Below are positions 56,781-64,000 of a stretch of DNA of 64,000 nucleotides, in pieces (position 1 is the first letter of the stretch; each line of letters begins with the position of its first letter). The stretch comes from Duganella sp. BJB480 (GTDB taxonomy: Bacteria; Pseudomonadota; Gammaproteobacteria; Burkholderiales; Burkholderiaceae_D). The translations under genes were made by a program, and so were the position numbers. Below the pieces are notes generated by a model. It made no database searches. It saw only the letters and a list, made by a program, of their open reading frames with translations, and was not told the DNA's origin. The stretch lies in contig QVIN01000002.1 in assembly GCA_003416985.1 (NCBI GenBank), positions 742,544-806,543 on the forward strand, given 5' to 3'.

Positions 56781-57751
56781 TGAGCGTCATGAACTCGTTA
56801 TTGGCATCGCTGCGCGCTGCGCTGCGGCCCGCCGACACCGGCGGGCCGGCCGGCGATCCGCAGGCGTCCGTGGCTTCCACAACTTCCACACTCGGCGAGC
56901 TCCATGCAGGCGCCCAGCGCCGGCATTCCCCGTCCACGGTGGAGGAGCTGGAACTGGAGCTGCTGCTGGAGGCCGCGTTCCAGGTCTATGGCTACGACTA
57001 TCGCGGCTACCAGCGCGACGTGGTCGCGCGCCGCGTGCAGGCGGCGATGGCGCAGCTGTCCTTGTCCACCATCTCGGCGCTGCAGGCCCGCGTGCTGCAC
57101 GAGCCGCATGCGTGGAATGTGCTGCTGCGGGAGCTTTCGGTGGAACCGGCGTTGATGTTCGACGACGCCGCCGAAGCGTCACTGCTGCGCATGTCGCTGG
57201 GCGTGTGCCTGCACGGCGCCGCGCTGCCGCGCGTGTGGCTGGCCGACTGCGCCGGCGCCCAGCAGGCGTGGACGCTGGCCATCCTGCTGGAACAGGAACA
57301 GCTGGGCGCGCGCACCGAAATCTACGCGACCGTCTCCAGCGACGCGCTGCTGGCCGAAGCGCAGGCCGCAAGCCTGCCGATGGCGCGGCTGGGCGAACTG
57401 CAGGCCAATTACGTGCGCAGCGGCGGCACCGGCAAGCTGCTCGACTATTTCGAAGTCAGCGGCGACGGTCTGCATGCGGCGCTGCGGCCGCAGCTGCGCA
57501 ACCGCATCACGTGGGCGCAGTACAACCTGGTCACGGACGCCTCGTTCAACGAGTTCCAGATGATACTGGGGCGGCGCGCCCTGCCCGACTTCGGCCCGGC
57601 GCTGCGCCAGCGCGTGCTGCGGCTGTTCGACGACAGCCTGGCACCGACCGGCATGCTGGCGCTGGACCGGCCGCTGGATGCGGGCGATCCGCTGGCCGCC
57701 CGCTACAAACCCTTGTTCCCGCAGCAGCCTTGGTACAAGCGCGTGGCCTGA
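56780..57751 (+). CDS. CheR-like protein, probably catalytically inactive
   Basis: This 323-residue protein has the outline of a CheR methyltransferase: an N-terminal helical part (LLLEAAFQVYGYDYRGYQRD VVARRV, as in CheR) and a Rossmann-like region. The key SAM-binding motif (normally a Gly-Cys-Ser..Gly-Glu-Glu segment) is replaced by LADCAGAQQAWTLA, the FRD motif by MFDDA, and the conserved CRN..YF segment by LGRRALPDFG. It is likely a pseudoenzyme. The ATG at 56780 shares one base with the kinase stop. CheR and CheB genes often accompany such kinases; no cheB is present. Confidence 0.75.
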   Translation: MSVMNSLLASLRAALRPADTGGPAGDPQASVASTTSTLGELHAGAQRRHSPSTVEELELELLLEAAFQVYGYDYRGYQRDVVARRVQAAMAQLSLSTISALQARVLHEPHAWNVLLRELSVEPALMFDDAAEASLLRMSLGVCLHGAALPRVWLADCAGAQQAWTLAILLEQEQLGARTEIYATVSSDALLAEAQAASLPMARLGELQANYVRSGGTGKLLDYFEVSGDGLHAALRPQLRNRITWAQYNLVTDASFNEFQMILGRRALPDFGPALRQRVLRLFDDSLAPTGMLALDRPLDAGDPLAARYKPLFPQQPWYKRVA

Positions 57752-57757
57752 GCGTTG

Positions 57758-58384
57758 CTAGTACACGGCCGAAGCGCTCGGCCGTTCCGCAACGCGGTCG
57801 CGCCAAGCCTGCAGATGGTCCATGCCCTCCGCGCCCGGCCGGAACTTCATCAGGCCGCGCGCAAACTCCAGCGCGCAAAAAGCCGTGATGTCGGCGATGG
57901 TGAAGCGCTGCCCCGCCACGAACGGCTGGCCCGCCAGCACGCCATCCAGCCAGCGCGCCGTGTCGCGCATCTTCTCGCCCTGCGAGGCGCCGAAATCGGC
58001 GAACTGCGGCTGCTCCAGTATCGCCAGGCCCGGATGCGTATGTCGTATGCAGTTGGCGATGCCCAGGAACAGATGCAGCTCGACGCGGCGATCCGTCATC
58101 TCGATGAAGGCGCGCTCGTCGAAGCCGTCGCCCATCAGGTTGGGCTCCGGCGCGTAGCCCTCCAGCCAGGTGCAGATGGCGCGCGTTTCGCACAGGATGC
58201 GGCCGTCGTCCAGCTCCAGCGCCGGCACGCGGCCAAACGGATTCTTCGCCAGATACGCGGCGCTGCGGTGCGCGCCGCCGAGCAGGTCGATCGACACCTG
58301 CTCGATATCGGCCAGTCCCTTCTCGGCCATGAACATGGCGACCCGGCGCGGATTGGGGGTGCGCGGCGAGGTATAGAACTTCAT
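57758..58384 (-). CDS. Glutathione S-transferase family protein
   Basis: This 208-residue cytosolic protein has the N-terminal thioredoxin-like GST domain (MKFYTSPRTPNPRRVAMFMA, then NPFGRVPALELDDGRILCET with the cis-Pro and the Glu-Thr glutathione contact) and a C-terminal helical domain (AGQRFTIADITAFCALEFAR). It would conjugate or reduce substrates with glutathione; the substrate is unknown. The ATG at 58384 is favoured by AAGGAA at good spacing. It ends 6 bp from the convergent CheR-like gene. Confidence 0.93.
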   Translation of the reverse strand: MKFYTSPRTPNPRRVAMFMAEKGLADIEQVSIDLLGGAHRSAAYLAKNPFGRVPALELDDGRILCETRAICTWLEGYAPEPNLMGDGFDERAFIEMTDRRVELHLFLGIANCIRHTHPGLAILEQPQFADFGASQGEKMRDTARWLDGVLAGQPFVAGQRFTIADITAFCALEFARGLMKFRPGAEGMDHLQAWRDRVAERPSASAVY

Positions 58385-58545
58385 GGTGGTTCCTTTCATC
58401 GGATGGTCATACCGGCATCATAGCTTGAACCACGGCCACCAAGATTGACATTGTGACCAGATAGCCGTAGATTGCTCGTTGGCCCACGAAGCCAATAACG
58501 GTTTATATCGTTTGCCTATCGGCTCACCCTACTGAAGGATAATGC

Positions 58546-61200
58546 ATGAAACGCAGTTTGATATCGCTCGCCGTGATGGCGCTGCTCGGCCTCTCCACCG
58601 GCCTCGCCCCACTGACCGTGGCCGCCGCGCCGGCCGCCAAGGCCGCCAAGGCCACCACCCAGCTTCCCCGCAACGCCGTGCCCACACACTACGCGGTTTC
58701 GCTGGTGCCGGATGCCGCCAACAGCAGCTTCAGCGCCAGCGTCGTCATCGCGCTGGACATCAAGCAGGCCAGCAACAGCATCACCCTCAACGCCGCCGAC
58801 CTGAAATTCAGCGCCGCCGCGATCAGCGCGGGACCAGGCAAGCCTGCGCTGGCCGCCAGCAAGATCAGCGTCGACAACGACAAACAAACCGCCACCTTCG
58901 AGTTCGCCCAGCCGCTGGCGGTGGGCAGCTACCAGCTCAAGCTGGACTACACCGGCGTGATCGGCACCCAGGCGGCCGGCATCTTCTCGCTGGACTATCA
59001 GAACGGCGGCGAAAAGAAGCGCGCCCTGTACACCCAGTTTGAGAACTCCGAAGCGCGCCGCATGATCCCGTCGTGGGACGAGCCGTTCTACAAGGCCACC
59101 TTCGCGCTGGAAGCGACCGTGCCAGCCGGCCAGATGGCCGTGTCGAACATGCCGGTGGCCTCCACCAGCAAGCTGGCCGACGGCCGAGAGCTGGTGCGCT
59201 TCGCCACCTCGCCGAAGATGTCGACCTACCTGCTGTTCTTCGGCCTGGGCGAATTCGAACGCGCCAGCGCGGTCGAAGGCGGCACCGAATTGGGCGTCGT
59301 CACGCAGAAAGGCTCGCTGGGCCAGGCCCAGTTCGCGCTGGATTCGTCGGTGGCCGTACTGAAGGAATACAACGACTACTTCGGCGTCAAGTACCCGCTG
59401 CCAAAGCTGGACAACATCGCCGCGCCGGGCCGCAGCCAGTTCTTCAGCGCGATGGAAAACTGGGGCGCGATCTTCACCTTCGAAGCCGCGATCCTGCTCG
59501 ATCCGCGCGTCGCCACGCAGTCGGACAAGGAGACCTCCTTCCTGGTGGCCGCGCACGAAATGGCGCACCAATGGTTCGGCGACCTGGTCACGATGACCTG
59601 GTGGGACGACCTGTGGCTCAACGAAGGCTTCGCCTCGTGGATGGAGTCGCGCACCACCACCCGCCTGCACCCCGAATGGAATTGGGAGCTGCGCGCCGTC
59701 GGCACCCGCGAGCAAGCCATGGGCCGCGACGCGCTGGTCACCACCCATCCGGTGGTGCAGCACATCGCCACCGTGGAACAGGCCAGCCAGGCCTTCGACA
59801 GCATCACCTATCAAAAGGGCGAATCGGTGATCCGCATGCTGGAGAACTACGTCGGCGACGACGCCTGGCGCGCGGGCGTGCGCAGCTACATGGCCAAGCA
59901 CGCGTATGGCAACACGGTGTCCGACGACCTGTGGCGCGAAGTGGAAAAAGCCGCGCACAAGCCGATCACCGCGATCGCGCACGACTTCACGCTGCAACCT
60001 GGCGTGCCGATGATACGCGTGGCCGATGCCGTCTGCAAAAACGGGCAGACCACCATCGCGCTGACGCAGGGTGAGTTCAGCAAGGACCGGACCGACAAGA
60101 AGCCGTTGAGCTGGCGCGTGCCGGTGATCGCCCAGACCGTGGGCGGCGCGCCGGTGCGCGCCCTCGTCAACGGCAAGGCCAGCATGACGCTGCCCGGTTG
60201 CGGTACGGTGCTGGTCAACGCGGGCCAGAGCGGCTACTACCGCACGCTGTACGCACCGAAGGCGTTTGCCGCGCTGACCGACAGCTTCGCCGGCCTGCCG
60301 GCCATCGATCAACTGGGCCTGCTGTCGGACAGCTGGTCGCTGGGCATGGCGGGCCTGATGCCGGCCTCCAGCTTCCTCGACCTGGCCAGCAAGGCGCCGC
60401 TGGACGCCGCGCCGCAGGTGTGGGAGCAGATCGCCGGTTCGCTGGCCGCCCTGCACCAGAGCTACGAAGGCAAGCCTGAACAACAGGCCGCGTTGGACCG
60501 CTACGCGCGCAAGCGCCTGGCGCCGGTGCTGGCGCGCGTCGGCTGGACCAAGGCCGCGGATGAAGCCGCGCCGGTGGCCAACCTGCGCGAAACGCTGATC
60601 AACGTGCTGGGTGCCGTCGGCGACGAAGGCGTGGTGGCGGAAGCGCGCCGCCGTTATGCCGCCTCGGCCACCGACAAGGATGCGATGACCGCCGCGCTGC
60701 GCCGCCCCATCCTGGGCGTGATCGCCGCCAATGCCGATGCCGCGACCTGGGACCAGCTGCACGCAGCCGCCCGCGAAGAAAAATCGACCATGATCAAGAG
60801 CGAGCTGTATGACCTGCTTGCCATCGTCAAGGACAAGGCACTGGCGCAGCGCGCGCTGGAACTGGCGTTGACCGACGAAGGCGGTGCCACCGAAGGCGCG
60901 TCCATCCTGAACCACGTGGCCGGCCATCACCCGGACATGGCCTACGACTTCGCCGTCGGCCATCACGGACAGCTGGAGAAGAAGATCGATGCCACCTCGC
61001 GCAGCCGCTACTTCCCAGGCCTTGGCGGCCGCTCGGCCGATCCGGCCATGATCGACAAGCTGCGCGCCTACGCCAAGCAATACCTGCCGGCCGAAGCGCA
61101 AGGCGACACCCGGACCGCGATCGCCTCGATCCAGTACCGCGTGAAGCTGCGCACCACGCGCCTGCCGGAAATCGACGCCTGGCTCGCCAAGCACGGCTGA
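58546..61200 (+). CDS. Exported M1-family aminopeptidase
   Basis: This 884-residue zinc aminopeptidase has a signal peptide (LISLAVMALLGLSTGLAPLT VAAA), the exopeptidase motif in FSAMENWGAIF, and the zinc motif HEMAHQWFGDLVTMTWWDD LWLNEGF (His337, His341, Glu360, catalytic Glu338). The C-terminal half is the helical ERAP1-like region. The overall layout follows puromycin-sensitive-type M1 enzymes rather than classical PepN. Export implies digestion of peptides in the periplasm or outside. GAAGGAT precedes the ATG. Confidence 0.94.
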   Translation: MKRSLISLAVMALLGLSTGLAPLTVAAAPAAKAAKATTQLPRNAVPTHYAVSLVPDAANSSFSASVVIALDIKQASNSITLNAADLKFSAAAISAGPGKPALAASKISVDNDKQTATFEFAQPLAVGSYQLKLDYTGVIGTQAAGIFSLDYQNGGEKKRALYTQFENSEARRMIPSWDEPFYKATFALEATVPAGQMAVSNMPVASTSKLADGRELVRFATSPKMSTYLLFFGLGEFERASAVEGGTELGVVTQKGSLGQAQFALDSSVAVLKEYNDYFGVKYPLPKLDNIAAPGRSQFFSAMENWGAIFTFEAAILLDPRVATQSDKETSFLVAAHEMAHQWFGDLVTMTWWDDLWLNEGFASWMESRTTTRLHPEWNWELRAVGTREQAMGRDALVTTHPVVQHIATVEQASQAFDSITYQKGESVIRMLENYVGDDAWRAGVRSYMAKHAYGNTVSDDLWREVEKAAHKPITAIAHDFTLQPGVPMIRVADAVCKNGQTTIALTQGEFSKDRTDKKPLSWRVPVIAQTVGGAPVRALVNGKASMTLPGCGTVLVNAGQSGYYRTLYAPKAFAALTDSFAGLPAIDQLGLLSDSWSLGMAGLMPASSFLDLASKAPLDAAPQVWEQIAGSLAALHQSYEGKPEQQAALDRYARKRLAPVLARVGWTKAADEAAPVANLRETLINVLGAVGDEGVVAEARRRYAASATDKDAMTAALRRPILGVIAANADAATWDQLHAAAREEKSTMIKSELYDLLAIVKDKALAQRALELALTDEGGATEGASILNHVAGHHPDMAYDFAVGHHGQLEKKIDATSRSRYFPGLGGRSADPAMIDKLRAYAKQYLPAEAQGDTRTAIASIQYRVKLRTTRLPEIDAWLAKHG

Positions 61201-61576
61201 TTGGGCAAAAAAAAACCAGCGTCATCGCGAGATGATGCTGGTTACGAAAACGCTCGAAAGCGTGGGGATGGCTGTTTGTCCGGCGGCGATGGTGCCGCCT
61301 GGACGAAATTTGTGCCGGGCTTGATGGAGTCCGGCAACCGGGCGCGAGGCTTGAACCGCGCTACAGGTGTCACTTTGCCAGCGATCGACTGGCATAGGCT
61401 TAGGGATTCATTAAAGGGAGATGGTGCCGGTGTTTCAGGCCACCGGCGAGCCTGCTGAGTCATGCTTTGTGAAATCCCGCACCGGCTTGGGCGCGGAGAC
61501 CAGCTAGAGCACGCTGGAACCAGCGAGACGCATCATAATCGGGCATTATGACGGCCAAATGACTACCGGCGCAGCG
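61201..61576. other. Intergenic region with no confident gene
   Basis: About 375 bp separate the aminopeptidase and YceI genes. Short open frames exist on both strands (for example 61242-61463 on the minus strand), but none has a good ribosome site or recognisable family. The region holds a strong hairpin (61214-61243) described separately. No tRNA, tmRNA or other known RNA was recognised. Confidence 0.5.
61207..61243 (-). terminator. Hairpin with A-run, oriented as a terminator for the minus strand
   Basis: A 13-bp stem (AACCAGCGTCATC / GATGATGCTGGTT, one G-U wobble on the plus strand) with a GCGA loop is preceded by nine A residues. Read on the minus strand this is a hairpin followed by a U-run. 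On the plus strand it lies 13 bp after the aminopeptidase stop but lacks a U-run. Confidence 0.65.
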
Positions 61577-62281
61577 ATGAGAAAATTCTATAAATATCTG
61601 AAGGTGGGCGTGTTGAGCGGCTGCGTGGCCGCGTGTACGCAGCTGCCCGGCCCCGCGCAGGAGACGCCCGCCGCCGCCCATGCACCGACGCCCGCGATGC
61701 TGGCCGCCTCCATCACCCATCCGCCGCGCCCGGCGACGCCTGCCGCCGCCGTGCTGAACATCGATAGCGGACTATCGCTGATCGCCGTCACCGTGCGGCG
61801 CGGCGGCCTGCTGGCGCGGCTGGGCCACGACCATGTGGTCGCCAGCCGCCACATCACCGGCACCGTCGCGCCGGCCGATAACCGGGCCGATTTCCAATTC
61901 CGCCTGGACCAGCTCACGGTCGATGAGGCCGAGCTGCGCATCGCCGCCGGGCTGGAGAAGCAACCCTCCGCCGACGCCATCGAAGGCACCCGCAACAATA
62001 TGCTGACCAGGGTGCTGGATGCGGAACGTTATCCGCTGGTGCAGGTGCACGCCGAACGCGGCGCGGCCGGCCAGCCGCTGCAGGTGGCAATCACGCTGCA
62101 CGGCGTTACCCGCAGCATGGCCATTCCTGTGGAGATCCGCGACGCCAAAGGCGTGATGACCGTCACCGGCAACGTCAACCTGAAACAAAGTGATTTCGGC
62201 ATCACGCCGTTTTCCGTGATGGCCGGCGCGCTGGCCGTGCAGGATCAGATGGAGCTGCGCTTTACGCTGGTGGCCAAGTAA
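61577..62281 (+). CDS. YceI-family lipoprotein
   Basis: This 234-residue protein has a lipoprotein-like N-terminus (MRKFYKYLKVGVLSGCVAAC, Cys in either LSGC or VAAC), a Pro/Ala linker, and a YceI domain, an isoprenoid-binding lipocalin-like fold: SGLSLIAVTVRRGGLLARLG HDHVV, ADFQFRLDQLTVDEAELRI, NNMLTRVLDAERYPLVQVHA and VTGNVNLKQSDFGITPFSVM. An alternative ATG at 61559 adds six residues. The ligand is unknown. The remnant glucosaminidase begins right after its stop. Confidence 0.88.
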   Translation: MRKFYKYLKVGVLSGCVAACTQLPGPAQETPAAAHAPTPAMLAASITHPPRPATPAAAVLNIDSGLSLIAVTVRRGGLLARLGHDHVVASRHITGTVAPADNRADFQFRLDQLTVDEAELRIAAGLEKQPSADAIEGTRNNMLTRVLDAERYPLVQVHAERGAAGQPLQVAITLHGVTRSMAIPVEIRDAKGVMTVTGNVNLKQSDFGITPFSVMAGALAVQDQMELRFTLVAK

Positions 62282-62285
62282 CCTG

Positions 62286-62669
62286 CATGAAGCCTGCCAA
62301 TCCGCCCTGGAAAGTAACTGGGGCCGGTCAGTCAAGGAGAATGCTTATTTGGGAATAAAAGGCAAATCGACAGCCGGGTGCTCGACCACCTTCGCCACGC
62401 ATGAAGTGACCTTATCGGGGAAACGGATCAGTGAGGTCGATGAATTTCGCGCATACGCCAACTACGCAGAAGCTGCCGCCGATTACGCTTCATTAATACA
62501 ACGAAAATACTCCACTGTCATGGCCCACCGTACCAATCCGGCAGAATTCGCCGAAGCTGTCTCCAGACGAGGTTACGCCACGGATCCGCAATATGCGACG
62601 AAGTTAAAATCCATCATCCGTGTGCACATCGCACCGCAGCTGAAAAGTAAAAATGTGGTGAAACCATGA
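62286..62669 (+). pseudogene. 5'-truncated glucosaminidase (GH73) remnant
   Basis: The frame encodes the C-terminal part of a FlgJ-like glucosaminidase: ACQSALESNWGRSVKENAYL GIKGK with the catalytic-type Glu, then EFRAYANYAEAAADYASLIQ and RRGYATDPQYATKLKSIIRV. Homology starts abruptly 5 bp after the yceI stop, with no start codon or N-terminal region; the first in-frame start (TTG 62349) lies inside the domain. The parent gene was therefore cut by a deletion or rearrangement. It overlaps the next gene by 4 bp (ATGA), an arrangement kept from an intact operon. The sequence is AT-richer than the upstream genes, and the rest of the enzyme is missing. Confidence 0.8.
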
Positions 62670-63016
62670 AAACACCCCGCTACCTGACGGCAGCACTGTT
62701 TTTCATATCGACATTAGCATACGCGGGCCAAATACGGACCAAGGATGAGGCAAGCAGACTGGCAATTTCCGCGATCCACAAATATGGTTTAACCACGCTG
62801 AAAGATGAATGCGGAGCAATCGATGTGATCGATCAACCGTTGTACTTCGAGATCGTGGTGCGTGAACGCCATACGCAAAAATGTGGCGGCCTTCCAGAAA
62901 CAGGGCCGCGTCTTTTCAACGTACGAGTAAGAAAAAAAGACGGTCAACTGACCAGCGATGTTTACGACGGAACGAATTACAAGCTGGTAGATCACACACC
63001 GGCATGGACAAAATAA
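62666..63016 (+). CDS. Small exported protein, possible immunity protein
   Basis: This 116-residue protein has a signal peptide (MKTPRYLTAALFFISTLAYA) and a compact mature domain with two Cys (DECGAIDVI and TQKCGGLPE) that could form a disulfide in the periplasm. I do not recognise the family. It overlaps the truncated glucosaminidase gene by 4 bp. Small periplasmic proteins encoded directly after a peptidoglycan hydrolase are often its inhibitors or immunity proteins, as with type VI effectors, so that role is proposed by context only. Confidence 0.65.
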   Translation: MKTPRYLTAALFFISTLAYAGQIRTKDEASRLAISAIHKYGLTTLKDECGAIDVIDQPLYFEIVVRERHTQKCGGLPETGPRLFNVRVRKKDGQLTSDVYDGTNYKLVDHTPAWTK

Positions 63017-63101
63017 ACAATTATATCTAGAGCGCGAACTTAACTTATTCCTGCGATAAGGACGAGTCCGTTTTCGCCCCGAAGCCGCCGGTCGCGCGGC
63101 A

Positions 63102-63590
63102 TTATCTTTTTGAGCGAACCACCAGCTCTTCAGAAATTGCCAGCAGTTCGCAGTCCTCGTCTAAACCATGATATGGTTTTACTCTGAGATGATTGCGAGG
63201 TTGGCGGGCTATCTTTTCCGGCGAATCGTCAAGGATGGTGATGCGTTCCACTGGATATCCATGACTTTGCACGCGACGAAGGTCTTTGATATATACGTAG
63301 CCGTTGGACTGCGCATCCACACGTTGAATACAACGCTCCACGGCCCAAGAAAACTTCACATCAAAACCGACAAAAATCTCTGCTACGACTGCATCGACAT
63401 ATTCTCGCGAAGAGGACGACCAGACAGCAAAATCGTATAAGGGCTCAGCGGCCTTCAGAAGCTCGAAAAGGAATGGCCTTTTGTAGACGAAGTATGGTGC
63501 ATATTCGAAATCCGCAGTCCGACCAAGTTGTTGGGTAGTCGCATGCACTAGCGTTTCATCAAGGTCGAAAATCAGGAGGTTACTTGTCAT
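63102..63590 (-). CDS. FCP1/NIF-like HAD phosphatase
   Basis: This 162-residue protein has the HAD phosphatase motif in FDLDETLVHAT (DxDxT, the FCP1/SCP form), YFVYKRPFLFELLKAAEPLY, FAVWSSSSREYVDAVVAEIF (motif II Ser region), and ITILDDSPEKIARQPRNHLR with the acidic motif III. Eukaryotic members dephosphorylate RNA polymerase; bacterial members of this size are of unknown function and common in variable regions. Its base composition is AT-richer than the core genes upstream. Confidence 0.82.
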   Translation of the reverse strand: MTSNLLIFDLDETLVHATTQQLGRTADFEYAPYFVYKRPFLFELLKAAEPLYDFAVWSSSSREYVDAVVAEIFVGFDVKFSWAVERCIQRVDAQSNGYVYIKDLRRVQSHGYPVERITILDDSPEKIARQPRNHLRVKPYHGLDEDCELLAISEELVVRSKR

Positions 63591-63633
63591 GCATTACCTA
63601 TAGATAGTTTTGGGCGGCGGCTTCCGTCCGCTA

Positions 63634-63900
63634 TCAGTCTGCGGTAGCAGGGCCATGTATGGCAATCACTTCACACAATGCTACTGGTTTTGCCCCTTCT
63701 ACGAATGCCCCCTTGGTCCCTATTGATATTCGTTCCCGGTGATACGACTCGTTGTCCAGATTTACGATGTACATCATCGCTCGCCCAGTCTCAGGTACTT
63801 CTCCTTCCGGAAGTACACTACCTTCGGAAGAAAGAAACTCTGGCCAAATCATCCAAATTCCATCCGTAGCCGGTGATCTTGCCCCCGTATAACCGGACAC
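63634..63900 (-). CDS. Hypothetical protein
   Basis: I do not recognise this 88-residue protein. It has a Trp-containing segment (DGIWMIWPEFLSSEGSVLPE) and a C-terminal part (SIGTKGAFVEGAKPVALCEV). The longest form starts at GTG 63900, but ATG 63852 has GGATGG upstream and would give a protein of about 72 residues. It follows the same strand as the HAD gene 43 bp away and may share its transcript. The final 100 bp of the window show nothing recognisable. Confidence 0.5.
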   Translation of the reverse strand: MSGYTGARSPATDGIWMIWPEFLSSEGSVLPEGEVPETGRAMMYIVNLDNESYHRERISIGTKGAFVEGAKPVALCEVIAIHGPATAD

Positions 63901-64000
63901 AGCTTATCGCTTAGTTAGCGCCGCTTTCCTGAGCCCGGCGCGCCAGCTCCCTCCTGAACAAGCGAGGCGATTTTAACTTCAACGACGAGTGCGGATGAAC

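Noticed and set aside
61242-61463. 73-codon minus-strand open frame
   Set aside because: No ribosome site, no recognisable family and biased composition; kept only as part of the possible transcript noted in the findings.
63040-63075. GGAC-GA-GTCC hairpin considered as a hammerhead ribozyme core
   Set aside because: The conserved CUGAUGA and GAAA elements of a hammerhead are absent.

Overview
The window is GC-rich DNA with tightly packed genes. It fits a motile Gram-negative betaproteobacterium, most likely of the Oxalobacteraceae (Massilia/Duganella/Janthinobacterium type). The signs are flagellar L- and P-ring genes, a small DUF3460-type protein, RecBCD, and many c-di-GMP and histidine-kinase genes. 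The taxon is inferred from gene content only.

Positions 1-24598 hold a nearly complete flagellar locus. fliF (5' end outside the window), fliG, fliH, fliI and fliJ come first, then fliD, fliS, fliT-like, fliK, fliL, fliA, motA, motB, flgM, flgN, a stand-alone muramidase, flgA (opposite strand), flgBCDEFGHIJKL and a LafW-like gene. The fliD-S-T-K-L-fliA-motAB block, flgNM next to a divergent flgA, and an extra gene after flgL match the published layout of lateral (laf / Flag-2) systems better than a primary polar system. The locus carries its own sigma-28, anti-sigma-28 and stator. No flagellin gene is visible, and fliM/N/P/Q/R, flhAB and a master regulator would lie outside.

Positions 24600-34440 hold mixed housekeeping and signalling genes: a PAS-GGDEF-EAL protein, a polar amino acid ABC binding protein plus permease, a Tat-exported M15-like peptidase, a degenerate EAL protein divergent from a YafJ-like amidotransferase, a GNAT acetyltransferase, a sulfate-binding protein and a molbindin-like TOBE protein. 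A perfect 45-bp-arm inverted repeat lies at 34458-34549.

Positions 34740-48029 hold a PBP7-like endopeptidase, then on the minus strand a CHASE hybrid sensor kinase followed by recC, recB and recD with overlapping junctions.

Positions 48226-57751 hold a secreted PHP-type phosphoesterase and a signalling operon: REC-GGDEF-EAL, a 1634-residue hybrid kinase with six 92-residue poly-HAMP repeats and three receiver domains, and a CheR-like protein that has lost the usual methyltransferase motifs.

Positions 57758-64000 hold a GST, an M1 aminopeptidase, a YceI lipoprotein, and then AT-richer accessory DNA. That DNA contains a 5'-truncated glucosaminidase overlapping a small exported protein (a possible toxin remnant with a surviving immunity gene), an FCP1-like HAD phosphatase and an unknown small gene.
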